Shown here one piece after another: positions 1 to 9,904 of a DNA stretch of 64,000 nt (positions within the stretch are counted from its first letter, which is position 1; each line of letters begins with the position of its first letter). The stretch covers positions 281,490-345,489 of the forward strand of contig CAVZWL010000014.1 in the NCBI GenBank assembly GCA_963778945.1, read 5' to 3'. A program made the translations under genes and the position numbers. The notes below the pieces were generated by a model. It had not been told where the DNA came from and did no database searches. It saw nothing but the letters and a program-made list of their open reading frames with translations. The DNA is from Fen-1254 sp963778945. Its GTDB lineage: Bacteria > Bacteroidota > Ignavibacteria > UBA10030.

Positions 1-1429
1 TAACGCTGGCGCGAGAACAGCCAGTCCCGCAGCTTATATTGCACTGCCGCTTTGCCGAGTCCTTTTTTCTCCAGCCAATGCACGATGACCTTCTTTGCTT
101 CTGGAGTTTGTAAACCGTTCAGAGACACTTCGTTGTTGCCGGAATTGATGGAAATGCCGTCTCCGGTAAAACATTCCGGCGCATCGGGACCGCCCTCGAC
201 TACCTTTATGATATCAAGATTGAATTTTTTTGCAAACTCCATATCGCGGTCATCATGTCCCGGAACAGCCATAATGGCTCCTGTGCCGTATCCCATCAGG
301 ACATAATCTGCAATCCAGACCGGAATTTCTTTGCCGTTCGTCGGATTGATTGCATACGACCCGGTGAACACACCCGTTTTTTCTTTATCCGTGCCGCGTT
401 CGAGATCGCTCTTGAGAGCCGCTGCTTTTCGATAGGATTCTACGTGCCTGCGCTGTTCAGGAGTTGTCAGGGAATCGACCCATGGATGTTCCGGCGCAAG
501 AACCATATAGGTTGCACCGAATAAGGTATCCGCGCGTGTCGTAAAAACGCGCAGACTTTCCGTTCTCTCTTTAAGAGGAAATTCTACTTCCGCACCTTCC
601 GAACGTCCGATCCAGTTCCGCTGCTGCTCCATCGTCGAGACCGGCCAATCCAAATCCTTTGCATCTTCCAGCAGCCGTTCACAATATGCAGTAATCCGCA
701 TCATCCATTGTTTCATTGGACGGCGTTCAACAGAATATCCTTTTTCAGTCCATTCCGCCACCTCTTCATTTGCCAAAACGGTGCCGAGTTCTTCGCACCA
801 ATTAACCGGAATCTCTGCAATATAGGCCAGCCGAAATTGTGCTAAGAAATCGTGCTTTTCCCTGCGCGTCTTTTTGTTCCATTCGTCGGCAGAAAAATTT
901 TGTTTTATGATTAATTTTCCCGTGCCGTACTCGAAGCAAGTTCTTCTTCAAGAGCAGAGATCGGACGCGCTTTCCGTGCACGCGGATCGAACCATGAATT
1001 ATAAATTTGCAGAAAAATCCATTGAGTCCATTTGTAATAACCGGGATCTGTTGTATTCACTTCCCGAGACCAATCATAACTGAGGCCGAGCATTTTAATC
1101 TGACGCCTGAATGTATCGATATTGCGCTCAGTCGTCACTCTGGGATGGATATTTGTCTGCATCGCATAACGTTCCGCAGGAAGGCCAAAAGCATCCCATC
1201 CCATCGGATGTAAAACGGAGAATCCTTTCATCCGTTTATAGCGGCAGATGATATCTGTGGCCGTATACCCTTCCGGATGGCCGACATGCAATCCCGCGCC
1301 GGACGGATATGGGAACATATCGAGAATAAATATTTTTTCCTTTGAATCATTATCGGAGACTTGAAAGGTGTTCTTTTCATCCCAATATTTCTGCCATTTT
1401 TGTTCAATATCTAAAAAATCGTAGCTCAT
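1..1429 (-). CDS. leuS: Leucyl-tRNA synthetase, N-terminal part, one frameshift
   Basis: Class I synthetase that charges tRNA-Leu in the cytoplasm. The gene starts at 1429 and runs off the left edge, so only the N-terminal half is present. Visible are the HVGH form of the HIGH signature in PYPSGAGLHVGH near residue 45, the zinc-region stretch VNWCEELGTVLANEEV, and the CP1 editing domain with TTRADTLFGATYMVLAPEH and GTGAIMAVPGHDDRD. The reading frame breaks near 921-928. The first frame ends at 911, while the rest of the protein continues in another frame without further stops. One added base in the short A/T run restores LeuS. Because leuS is essential, a sequencing error is likelier than a pseudogene. 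No clear Shine-Dalgarno sequence precedes the ATG. Confidence 0.95.
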
Positions 1430-1654
1430 TTAAAAACTTTCATTGAAGATAGATGAACCGAAATAATAAACTGGATTGGAATGTACTCAAACTGTCCGCT
1501 ATTTTCAACGGAACCGGATAAAAGATGGACCCTCAAATTGCAGTTCAGCCGTTCCCTTTGCTCAATTCATCATATAATATGAGTAATTTCATTGTGTTCG
1601 AATGACATGATAAGAACTGATCTGCATTTCATCTTCTGCGACGCCGGACAAAAT

Positions 1655-1814
1655 TCAATAATAATTGTGGGATATGAAAATCTGTTTGTCTTCTCTGCTC
1701 GCTTTTTCAGAAGCTTCTTTTCCCCACATGTACCAATCGACGGGATTATACGCATGCTGCAGAAGATATGGGCTTTTTTCTTTTCCGGGACGATTTTATT
1801 TCCTTTGGATGCAT
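1655..1814 (-). pseudogene. Remnant of a DUF255 (YyaL/SSP411-type) thioredoxin-domain gene
   Basis: Reading the minus strand gives KEKSPYLLQHAYNPVDWY followed by MWGKEASEKASREDKQIFIS. This is the characteristic N-terminus of DUF255 thioredoxin-fold proteins, where LLQHAYNPVDWY is the family hallmark. The match stops at a TGA at 1655, just before the place where the family has its TCHWC redox motif, and no downstream frame carries that motif. The upstream ATG at 1814 is one frame off. What is left is about 50 codons of a protein that normally exceeds 600 residues, so this is a true truncation and not a single indel. A 128-residue open frame covering this stretch (1570-1956) is in a different frame and is probably not a gene. 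I see nothing else in the gap 1430-2135. Confidence 0.6.
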
Positions 1815-2135
1815 ATCGGTTTTGATTTTTTTGCATAATTATTCGATTTATTCGTTTTCCTTTTTTTATCAAAACAACGCTCTTCACGCATAGGTTCATC
1901 TCTGACGTATGAACTGCCGTTTGATGGAATCGCAGCAATGAAAGAAGCCGCTTCATCCCTTAAATTCAAAATAGTCGGAAAACTGCGCTCAAAGGCTTGA
2001 CATAGGAGTGGAGAAACAGTACATTTTCTTCAATTCAGGCCGAATATTTATCCTTTTTTGTATTCCACCCGGCCTGAGCACCCAGGCAGCTCTCGTTGAA
2101 TAGAACATTCTTGTCTTCATGAACTTGGAGAAAAA

Positions 2136-2450
2136 ATGGACAATGTAGCGGATGTAGGAAGCATTGGCGTACGCATTGTAGCACAATGGCTTTCCAAGCA
2201 GGGCTACCGGACACGCATGAATTTCGTTCTATCGAGTACAACCGACATCGAAGCAGTGGATCAAAATACAAGAATGCTCATTCAAGTGCGCACGGCCATC
2301 CTCCCCGCCGAACCGGTTTCACTAACACCGCAGGAAATTTCACTTTTTCAAACGAGAGCCTGGGATAAAAATTTTGAGCCCTGGGAAGCAAAGATTCAGC
2401 TCGATGCGAGTCGTGCCCTCATCGGACAGATCATGTGGAAAAAATTATAG
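2136..2450 (+). CDS. Small protein with a PD-(D/E)XK nuclease-like pattern
   Basis: 104 residues, with a good Shine-Dalgarno GGAG at 2127-2130 five bases before the ATG and a plus-strand terminator downstream, so it looks like a real single-gene unit. The order of motifs is helix, GYRTRMNF strand, TDIEAV, then MLIQVRTAI. It recalls restriction-endonuclease-like folds, where an acidic residue in a D-I-x-A context is followed by (E/Q)-x-K on the next strand. Here the usual Lys is Arg (QVRT), so activity is uncertain. I do not recognise a named family. Neighbours on both sides are on the opposite strand. No signal peptide or membrane segment is visible. Confidence 0.6.
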   Translation: MDNVADVGSIGVRIVAQWLSKQGYRTRMNFVLSSTTDIEAVDQNTRMLIQVRTAILPAEPVSLTPQEISLFQTRAWDKNFEPWEAKIQLDASRALIGQIMWKKL

Positions 2451-2513
2451 CCGGGTATAAGCTCAGGAGACTACGAATTTTCAATCACTTTTTTCTGCCC
2501 TAAAGTCAATCCG

Positions 2514-2535
2514 GCCGCGGCTGCGGCATTTTTTT
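2514..2535 (+). terminator. Rho-independent terminator
   Basis: GCCGC-GGCT-GCGGC hairpin followed by A and a run of seven T, 64 bases after the stop of the small nuclease-like gene. It lies between two convergent genes and fits the plus-strand transcript. Confidence 0.6.
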
Positions 2536-2536
2536 A

Positions 2537-4286
2537 TTACAGCACTTTCAAAATCAGGAGTGTAATATCATCTGATTGCGGAGTGTCTTTTGTGTGTTTT
2601 TCAACAGCCAGGCGGACTTCATCTATAATTTCTTGAGCGTTTAAATGTATATTTTTCTTTATCGATATTTCCAGCGCCTCCTCTGAAAACTCCTTGCCCT
2701 CTGCGTTCATCGCCTCGCTGATCCCGTCTGTATAGAGCACAAGAACATCGCCGCTTGAAAGTTTGACGCACGATTCCTCATATGCCTGCGTGGTTTCATA
2801 AATTCCCAGAATCAAGCCTCCCGTGCCAAGACGATCAATCGTTTTATCCGCATGGACAAGAAGGGGCGGATTGTGTCCTGCATTCGAATAGACAAAGCTG
2901 CGCGAAGCCGAGTCCAGTATCCCCCAAAAAAAAGTGATGAACTTGTTGCTGCCGTGAATATTAGAGCATACAAGATCGTTGATTTGTCCTGTCGTTTTGG
3001 AAACCGATGTGCAGGAAGGTGCGAGTGCGCGAAGCACTGCCTGAACATTTGCCATAAGCAGTGATGCAGGAGTTCCTTTCCCGGATACATCGCCGATGGC
3101 CAGGACATATTCGCGGTCGCTTCTCTTCATTACATCATAATAATCGCCCCCAACTTCCTTTGATGGGATATTAACTGCAGCGATATCGAAACCGGGAATC
3201 TGCGGAAGATGTTCCGGCAATAATCCCTGTTGAATTTCCCGTGCAATTTTCAGCTCATCTTCCATGCGCTGTTTTTCAATGGCAGATTGAAAAAGCCTGG
3301 CGTTCTCTATCGAGATGATTGCAAGATTGCCGAGAGAAAAGAGGAATTCAAGATCCGCCGGTGTATAGACTGCATTACGAATACTTTTACCGACAAGAAT
3401 CATGCCCTGCGTTTTTTGCTGGATACGCATAGGAACAGCCGCAATAATTCCCAGCCGGAGCAATTCCGCTCCGGCAAGGCGGTACCGTTTTTGTTTGAGC
3501 AATTCCGAAACAGACTGTGCTTTTTCAAGCTCACAGAGTCCTTTAAACACAATCTTCCAATCCGTCGTATCGATATTCTTCGATGCGAGGATATTGACTG
3601 TCTCTTCGCTCTTCATACAAATCGCATATTGTTTAACGCCTATCTGACCGAGCAGCGCAAAAGTGAGCAAACGAATAACGCGGTCGATATCGAGGCCGAT
3701 ATTGAATTCCTTGCTCAAGTCGAACAGAGTATTTAATTCTTGAACCTTTCTGTCAAGAGTCCGGTTGACATCATTCAACTGCGCGATCATTGCCGCTTTC
3801 TCGACTGCAGATCCGGAAAGATTGACCAGCGACTGAATTAATTTTTTCTCGGCAGTCGAGAATGATTTTTTTGGTAAGCTTTTCACCAAGCGTGATAACG
3901 CCTACTACTCTTTTTTGGGAAAAAACCGGGATCACAAGTTTTTGATTGAATCTTTCGAGAAAACCGCTCCAGAGAGGGTCCTTCTGCTTCAACGCTTCGA
4001 ACGATTGAATCGTTTTAGGCAGTTTTCCCGGATCGACTGTCTGCTGAATTCGTTCAGCGGAAAAGCCCTTCGCTGCAACAATCCGCACTCCGCCGCCGTC
4101 ATTGGATAACAAAACCATGCCGTTCGGTATGAGCAATTTTCCCATAAGTGTCCGGAGAATCGTGTTGAGAATAAAATCGAGGTCGAGCGAAGAATTGACA
4201 ATATTGCTGAACTCAAACAGCGGCTGCAGCTCGAATGCCTCCCGTCGTTCAGTTTCTTTCATTTCCTGCTTTTGTGCTTTCGGCAT
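2537..4286 (-). CDS. GAF-GAF-SpoIIE protein phosphatase, one frameshift
   Basis: PP2C-type Ser/Thr phosphatase of the RsbU/SpoIIE class, expected to dephosphorylate a STAS anti-anti-sigma protein. Order: N-terminal GAF-like domain (residues about 20-160), second GAF-like domain (about 210-370), a linker helix EDELKIAREIQQGLLPEHLP, then SpoIIE with GGDYYDV, GDVSGKGTPASLLMAN, YSNAGHNPPLL, YTDGISEAMN and C-terminal QSDDITLLILKVL. These include the usual metal-binding Asp residues. The frame breaks in a run of seven T at 3866-3872; removing one base joins the GEKLTKK and SFSTAEKK segments. There is no membrane segment, so it is probably a cytoplasmic sensor-phosphatase. cydBA separates it from the RsbW/STAS pair it may serve. 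Confidence 0.88.
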
Positions 4287-4419
4287 ATTCGACCGCCTTT
4301 ATGGGTATCGTCGGATCACGGAACTCGCTTATTCCATTTTTTTCGCTTATGCTTTGTAGATTTTTAATCCTCAGTGCAAATCTGTCGAACAAAATTATCG
4401 AATATTCCAGAGTGCTCAG

Positions 4420-5436
4420 TTAATAGCTCTCTTCCGTTATTTCCACTTTCCCCCTGAACACATAATGAATAAAAATGGAATAGCCGATTACCAGAGGAAC
4501 GCCGATCAACGCAATAATCAGCATCGTTTCAAGCGTCAAGGGAGTCGACGATGCATTATAAATCGTAAGACTGTTAGAAAGGTCGATCGATGAAGGCACC
4601 AGCCGCGGGAACAGGCTCAAGGCCATCTCTCCGAGCATCGCTGCTATGACGAGCGAAGAGACTAAAAACGCCCGTCCCATCTTCCCCGATTTTAAAACGA
4701 CAGGAATATATACGACAGCCGCTAAGAGGATAGTGAGAAGAATATAGAAAACCGGGTTCTGTAAAGAATTCTCAAAGAGGAATGGAGAACCGATCCAGGT
4801 CCAGATTGTCATAACTATATATACTATGACAAAAAGCATCCAGGCCCGCATAGCCCACTTGCGGCAGCGAGCATGCAAATCTCCTTCCGATTTACCGGCA
4901 AGATAAATTGCACCGTGCATAACGAACAGAACAAGACTCAGAATCCCCACTCCGAGGGAAAACGGATTGAGCATTTCCAGAAAACTCCCCGCATCCATTC
5001 CTGATACATCGATTGGAACACCATGGAGAATATTCCCGATTGCAACGCCGAACAGAAGAGCAGGCAGCAAGCTTCCAATACCGAATGCCAGGTCCCATGT
5101 CCGCCGCCATAGAGGAGAATCCACTTTGCTGCGGAATTCAAACGAAACGGCGCGGAAAATCAACGCTGCAAGGAGCAGTATCAAAGCGAGATAGAAACCG
5201 CTGAACACTTCGGCATAGACGACAGGAAAAGCAGCAAACAACGCGCCTCCTCCGGTCAGCAGCCATACTTCGTTTCCATCCCATACCGGACCGATTGCGT
5301 TCATATGGAGCCGGCGTTCTTTTTCGTCATGTGCAAAAAGAGAAAGTATGCCGACACCGAAATCAAAACCGTCGAGAATAGCATAGCCGATGATTAAGAT
5401 GCCGACCAGCCAAAACCAGATTATACGCAAATCCAT
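4420..5436 (-). CDS. cydB: Cytochrome bd ubiquinol oxidase subunit II
   Basis: Membrane subunit of the bd-type quinol oxidase, which reduces O2 to water and supports microaerobic respiration and oxidative or NO stress tolerance. The family start is visible: MDLRIIWFWLVGILIIGYAILDGFDFGVGIL, then GPVWDGNEVWLLTGGGALFAAFP. About eight or nine membrane segments; 338 residues is a normal length. The start at 5436 is chosen because AGGAGG lies seven bases upstream and the DLRIIWFWLVG N-terminus is typical. A longer open frame reaching into cydA has no such support. It begins 13 bases after the cydA stop, so the two form an operon. Confidence 0.95.
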   Translation of the reverse strand: MDLRIIWFWLVGILIIGYAILDGFDFGVGILSLFAHDEKERRLHMNAIGPVWDGNEVWLLTGGGALFAAFPVVYAEVFSGFYLALILLLAALIFRAVSFEFRSKVDSPLWRRTWDLAFGIGSLLPALLFGVAIGNILHGVPIDVSGMDAGSFLEMLNPFSLGVGILSLVLFVMHGAIYLAGKSEGDLHARCRKWAMRAWMLFVIVYIVMTIWTWIGSPFLFENSLQNPVFYILLTILLAAVVYIPVVLKSGKMGRAFLVSSLVIAAMLGEMALSLFPRLVPSSIDLSNSLTIYNASSTPLTLETMLIIALIGVPLVIGYSIFIHYVFRGKVEITEESY

Positions 5437-5449
5437 TATTCCATTCCTC

Positions 5450-6769
5450 CTAAACGTCCGCCTTCTGCGGCCCATGTTTAACTTCACGCACCAGCAGGTA
5501 GATGTAGAGACTGCCCAGCAGAAGATAGATAAGACCGAAAAGAATGATAGAAAATAATATTTCACCTGCACTAACGTTCACCGATTGTGCCTGAGCAGTC
5601 CTCAGCAGTCCGTAAACGATCCATGGCTGACGCCCTACTTCCGCGGCAATCCATCCGAGCTGACATGCAGCAAGCGGCAGCGGTATAGACCAGATAAAAA
5701 GTTTCAATAACCATTCTGTACCAAACAGAGTTTTCTTCCAGAGTTTATAGGCCGCAATAAGCATGATCAGAATAAAATACATGCCCAGTACGACCATATT
5801 ATGGAATGAAACAAACGTCAGCCACAAAGGCGGGATATCGGATGCCGGGAATTCATTGATGCCTTTGATATGAGCGTTGATGTCCCCAAACGCCATCCAG
5901 CTGAGCAAACCCGGCAGTTCCAGGGTTCCTTTCAATTCAGGAGGCCTTGTAATCGGAATGGCAAAAATAACGAGAGGTGCGCCCGATTGAGAGGTATAAA
6001 GACCTTCGATCGCCGCGAATTTTTCCGGCTGCGTATGTGCGACCTGTCTTGCATGTTCATGGCCGAACGGCATGAGTTCGAGCATCGATGCTGCTAATCC
6101 GAATATCACGGCAATCTTCAATGCGCGTTTCGCAAGTTCTGTTTCCTTGTTATTCAAAATCAGATATGCGGAAATTCCAGCCACCAAAAACGCGCCGGCA
6201 ATCAGTGCAGCATCGACCGTATGCAGGTAGCGCACGACTGTTGAAGGGTTAAATACCGCATCGTAAAAATTCGTCATCTCCGCCCTGCCGTTCCGTACGA
6301 CATATCCGGCAGGAGTTTGCTGCCATGAATTTGCAACGATAATCCAGAAAGCAGAGATCGTAGCGCCGACGGCAACCATCAGGCTCGAAAACCAATGGAC
6401 TTTCTTTGAAACTTTATTCCTCCCGAAAAGATAGAGCCCTAAGAATCCGGATTCAAGAAAAAAAGCAAAGACTCCTTCTGCAGCCAGCGGAGCGCCGAAT
6501 ATATCTCCCACAAATTTAGAATAAACTGCCCAGTTCGTACCGAATTGAAACTCCATAACGATTCCCGTTGCAACGCCGACGGCAAAAGTCAGGCCGAGTA
6601 TTTTGCCGAAATATTTGCCCATCCTAACATAAATTTCATTGTTTCTTCGCAATCCGAGGCCTTCCATTATGACCAGAAGCCAGCTCAGGCCGATTGAAAG
6701 CGGCGGAAAAAGGAAGTGAAAGCCGATGGTCAGTGCAAATTGCAGCCGGGCGAGAAACAATGCGTCCAT
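5450..6769 (-). CDS. cydA: Cytochrome bd ubiquinol oxidase subunit I
   Basis: Haem-bearing subunit of the bd oxidase. MDALFLARLQFALTIGFHFL carries the N-terminal His haem ligand (His18). YLHTVDAALIAGAF holds the second conserved His, FHNMVVLGMYF the Met ligand, and AEVGRQPWIV the GRQPW signature. The quinol loop after QPEKFAAIEG is short, as in short Q-loop enzymes. The start at 6769 is preferred because AGGAG lies seven bases upstream; an in-frame GTG at 6790 would add seven residues without a ribosome site. First gene of cydAB, transcribed away from the RsbW-like gene with a 188-base gap that should hold the promoter. Confidence 0.95.
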   Translation of the reverse strand: MDALFLARLQFALTIGFHFLFPPLSIGLSWLLVIMEGLGLRRNNEIYVRMGKYFGKILGLTFAVGVATGIVMEFQFGTNWAVYSKFVGDIFGAPLAAEGVFAFFLESGFLGLYLFGRNKVSKKVHWFSSLMVAVGATISAFWIIVANSWQQTPAGYVVRNGRAEMTNFYDAVFNPSTVVRYLHTVDAALIAGAFLVAGISAYLILNNKETELAKRALKIAVIFGLAASMLELMPFGHEHARQVAHTQPEKFAAIEGLYTSQSGAPLVIFAIPITRPPELKGTLELPGLLSWMAFGDINAHIKGINEFPASDIPPLWLTFVSFHNMVVLGMYFILIMLIAAYKLWKKTLFGTEWLLKLFIWSIPLPLAACQLGWIAAEVGRQPWIVYGLLRTAQAQSVNVSAGEILFSIILFGLIYLLLGSLYIYLLVREVKHGPQKADV

Positions 6770-6957
6770 GAAGTTCTCCTTTGCGTTCACCTAAATTGGA
6801 ATACCGGGACAAAAACGAATATAGAAAATAAATAAGTAAGAAACCAAAAGAAGTATGCTCGAAAAGAAGATTGCGGCGCGGTTCTTTCTCAATTCCACTA
6901 ACGACGCACAACTCAAATGGAAAAGAGTGCTGAATTTTTCAGCGGATTAAGCCAAGC

Positions 6958-7389
6958 TTATGAGTTCGTAAGGTATTTTCTGAGGCGCACTTCGTTCGCA
7001 TGACCCGGGATGAAATGGTACTCTACATCATCCACCAGTTTTTTCATAAGATAAACTCCCAATCCTCCCCGGCGGTGCTGGGCCAGAAATTCCTTGAGGT
7101 CGGGATTCCGGAGAACAGCCGGATCGAACGATTTTCCGTTGTCAAAAATCCGGACTTCAAACGTTTGTTTTTCCCGGACAATACTTATTTCAATTACTTT
7201 ATCCGGCGCATTCTGATACGCGTGCTTGATAATATTCGTACACGCTTCATCGACAGCCAGAATAATATTCGAAATTCCCTCATCGGAAAAACCGAATTGA
7301 CGGGCGGCTTCCGATACGAATGCCCGTACATCTTCCAGTTGATCGGTACGGCTTAAAACTTTCTTCGATATTTGAGGATATGCAGACAC
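6958..7389 (-). CDS. RsbW-like anti-sigma/serine kinase (HATPase)
   Basis: GHKL-fold ATPase of the RsbW/SpoIIAB class, which binds a sigma factor or other target and phosphorylates its STAS antagonist. The N box is ILAVDEACTNIIKHAY, the G1 box IFDNGKSFDP and the G2 region RRGGLGVYLMKKLVDDVEY. 143 residues is normal for the class. It starts 11 bases after the STAS gene stop, so the two are co-transcribed and should form the usual kinase/antagonist pair. The partner sigma factor is not in this window, apart from an unrelated ECF factor at 16.5 kb, so the output target is unknown. Confidence 0.9.
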   Translation of the reverse strand: MSAYPQISKKVLSRTDQLEDVRAFVSEAARQFGFSDEGISNIILAVDEACTNIIKHAYQNAPDKVIEISIVREKQTFEVRIFDNGKSFDPAVLRNPDLKEFLAQHRRGGLGVYLMKKLVDDVEYHFIPGHANEVRLRKYLTNS

Positions 7390-7400
7390 CGGATTATCGA

Positions 7401-7760
7401 TTATTTATTTTTTGCTTCTTTGAATTTAGACAATGCCTCCCCTTCCTCCTTGTAGATTTCGTACAAGAAAGGAAATCCGAGCAAATCGAAAACATTAAAA
7501 ATCTTCGGAGGCATATTCGTAAGCTTGATGTCGCCGCTGTTCTTCCGAATATCTTCGACATACGCCATAAAGACTCCTAATCCTGCGCTGCTGATATATG
7601 AAAGTTCTCTGCAATTGACGATGATATTGTATTTTTTCTCGTCCAGCAATTTTTGAAAGGCGCCCTCCAAATCCGGCGCCGTATGGGCGTCGAGGTAGCC
7701 TTTTAATTCTATGATGCTGATGTTATCGGCATCACGATGATGAATTTTGAACTCGCTCAT
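7401..7760 (-). CDS. STAS-domain anti-anti-sigma factor
   Basis: 119-residue single STAS domain. The phosphorylation loop reads YISSAGLGVF, with Ser58 as the likely site by alignment to SpoIIAA. An AGGAG sequence lies seven bases before the ATG. It should be phosphorylated by the RsbW-like kinase encoded next door and dephosphorylated by one or both SpoIIE phosphatases nearby. The longer C-terminal helix, EEGEALSKFKEAKNK, is lysine-rich. It lies 54 bases downstream of the SpoIIE membrane phosphatase gene, consistent with one operon of transporter, phosphatase, STAS and kinase. Confidence 0.92.
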   Translation of the reverse strand: MSEFKIHHRDADNISIIELKGYLDAHTAPDLEGAFQKLLDEKKYNIIVNCRELSYISSAGLGVFMAYVEDIRKNSGDIKLTNMPPKIFNVFDLLGFPFLYEIYKEEGEALSKFKEAKNK

Positions 7761-7814
7761 GGTGGTCTCCTTCTTACAGCTTTTTCCTTTGCTTCATATC
7801 ATACTCCCCGTTCC

Positions 7815-9903
7815 TCATTTGTTTGTACCTTTCCATTTGAACACGATGAGCGTTATATCATCTTTATACGTCGAAACGCCCATAAAGGTTCGCACTGCTG
7901 TGAGGATGGTTTCCTTTATTTCTTCTGCAGAACAATCCCGCGACTGCATACAAATATCCGTCAAACGTTCGGTTCCGAATTCGCCGCCGGCTGGATTCCG
8001 TGCTTCTGTAATCCCATCCGTATAAAAAACACAGATATCGTCCCGGCGCAGGTCAATCCGGTGTTCCTCGATCGATGGCTCGAATATTTCGTTGCCTGCT
8101 AAACCGAGTCCCATTCCTTTCTGCTGCACGATCCGCACGCCGTCCTGAGAAATAAAAATGGCGGGACAATGTCCGGCGCGTGCAATAACGAGAGATCCTT
8201 CGTTGACATCCAGGACTGCATATGCTAAACTCACAAACGCCTTTTTTTCCAGAGTTTCAAGCAGCGCTGCATTGGCCCTGACAAGAAATTCCTTCGGAGT
8301 TTTGCACAATTTGCTCAGCGTGAGGAAAATTCCTTTCACTTCCGCCATGTAGAAAGCAGCAGAGACTCCTTTTCCAGCCACATCGCCGATGGCAATACCG
8401 ATCCTCCGCTCCGGAAGGTCTACAAGATCATAATAGTCCCCTCCGACTTCTGTCGACGGTTCTGAAACAGCGGCAAATTCTCCTTCCGAAATCTGCGGCA
8501 TGCGCTGCGGGAACAATCTCCTTTGCATTTGCTGCGCCACCATCATTTCCTGATGCAGCCGTTCCCGCTCAATCGATTTAGCTATCAGTTTGGAATTATC
8601 GATTGCCAGACTGACATTATCGGCAAAAGTCGTTAGAACTTCAATATCGTCACGATCGAATCCGTCCGAAGCTTTTTTAGCGGCATACAAAACTCCGATG
8701 CAATGCTCATGTGAAAGCAGCGGTATGCTCAGGATCGCGATGCGCGGGACACCGCGTTCCTTCAAACCCTTGAACCCGCGGTCTTTCCAGATGTCTTCGA
8801 TAAGAACCGCTTTTCTCGTTTCGAAGAGTTTCTTTTGAAACGACAATTCCCGTGACAGGCGACAGTAATTCGATATCAGCCTGCGAAATATGCTGTTTTG
8901 CAGCCACCGATGTCCTTTGTTCGCCTTCGACGGAGCTTTCATCGGCCAATTCAAGCCATGAGCTTTGCGCACCGCTTACTTCCATCGTCATCTGCGTTAC
9001 CGTAGACAGCAATTCATGGAAATCAAATACTTGCGTAACCAGGCGGCTGAGACTGTGAAGAGAATTCAATTCTGATTGTTTTCGTTCGAACACTTCTGCG
9101 GTCGGCAGATGAAAGAGCGTGCTTGCGAACGATATGCCGAAATAAATAGATCCGAAGAGACAGTTGAGTTCTACAAACCGCTGCAGCGGCGCACTGTAGA
9201 GCGCTACGACATTGCTGCTGAAAGAATCCTGCGACAAATAAATAGTATTTCCAACGAGGATGAAATTGAGCAGAGCGGAGTATACGAGTGTGTACACTTT
9301 TTCCCTCTTTGAGAGGTATACGATCCACTGCTGCCGGAACGAATTCATAATCATGAGAACGATGAGAATCGGCAGCAAAAGGGAATTAACGAAACCGAGA
9401 ACATCGCGAAGAGAATGATAACGAACGGCGCAGGCGCAAAGCAGCACGGCGAGATAGAGAATAAAATTGCGCGCGGCTTTTATACGGCGCTTATACAGAA
9501 CCAGCTCTTTAAAGAATTTCAGAAGCCACAGTCCTATGAGCCCGAATGCAACGGCAACGATCGTCATCCACAGAACGCTTACAGCCGACTGTCTGATGGC
9601 CGCCGCATCCGGATTTAAACCTACTTCCCCCCCGAAATAATGTCCGAGGGCGGCAAGAACGTCCGCTCCGAGCAGAACCAGAAGAAGATTTCCCATTTCC
9701 TTCGGAACTGTCTGTATATCCTGAAACCTATTTCTAAAAAAATAATAGAGCGAAAGAAAAGCAGCAGCTAAAAGAAGTTCCCTGAAAAATAGAATCTGGG
9801 GAATATCCAGTTCCACCGTCATCCGAATAACATCGTAGAGAAAAACGACAGTAAAAATAACGACGGGCACTATGATCAGCAGAATTCGTTTTACGCGATT
9901 CAT
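7815..9903 (-). CDS. Membrane-anchored GAF-SpoIIE phosphatase, one frameshift
   Basis: About 696 residues once joined. The N-terminal 240 residues hold seven or eight hydrophobic segments, starting RILLIIVPVVIFTVVFLY. A GAF-like sensor follows (about 270-430), then a helix QQMQRRLFPQRMPQ, then the SpoIIE catalytic domain with EVGGDYYDLVDLP, GDVAGKGVSAAFYMAE, ARAGHCPAIF, YTDGITEARNP and YKDDITLIVFKW. The frame breaks near 8813-8816 in a run of four T (plus strand), between the SKETLRNEK and AVLIEDIWKD segments; one base restores it. The start lies one base after the stop of the MATE gene, so it is translationally coupled. It is expected to read a membrane or small-molecule signal and dephosphorylate the STAS protein. 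Confidence 0.88.
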
Positions 9904-9904
9904 G

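Noticed and set aside
1570..1956. 128-residue open frame on the minus strand
   Set aside because: It covers the DUF255 fragment in the wrong frame; composition is not protein-like and there is no ribosome site.
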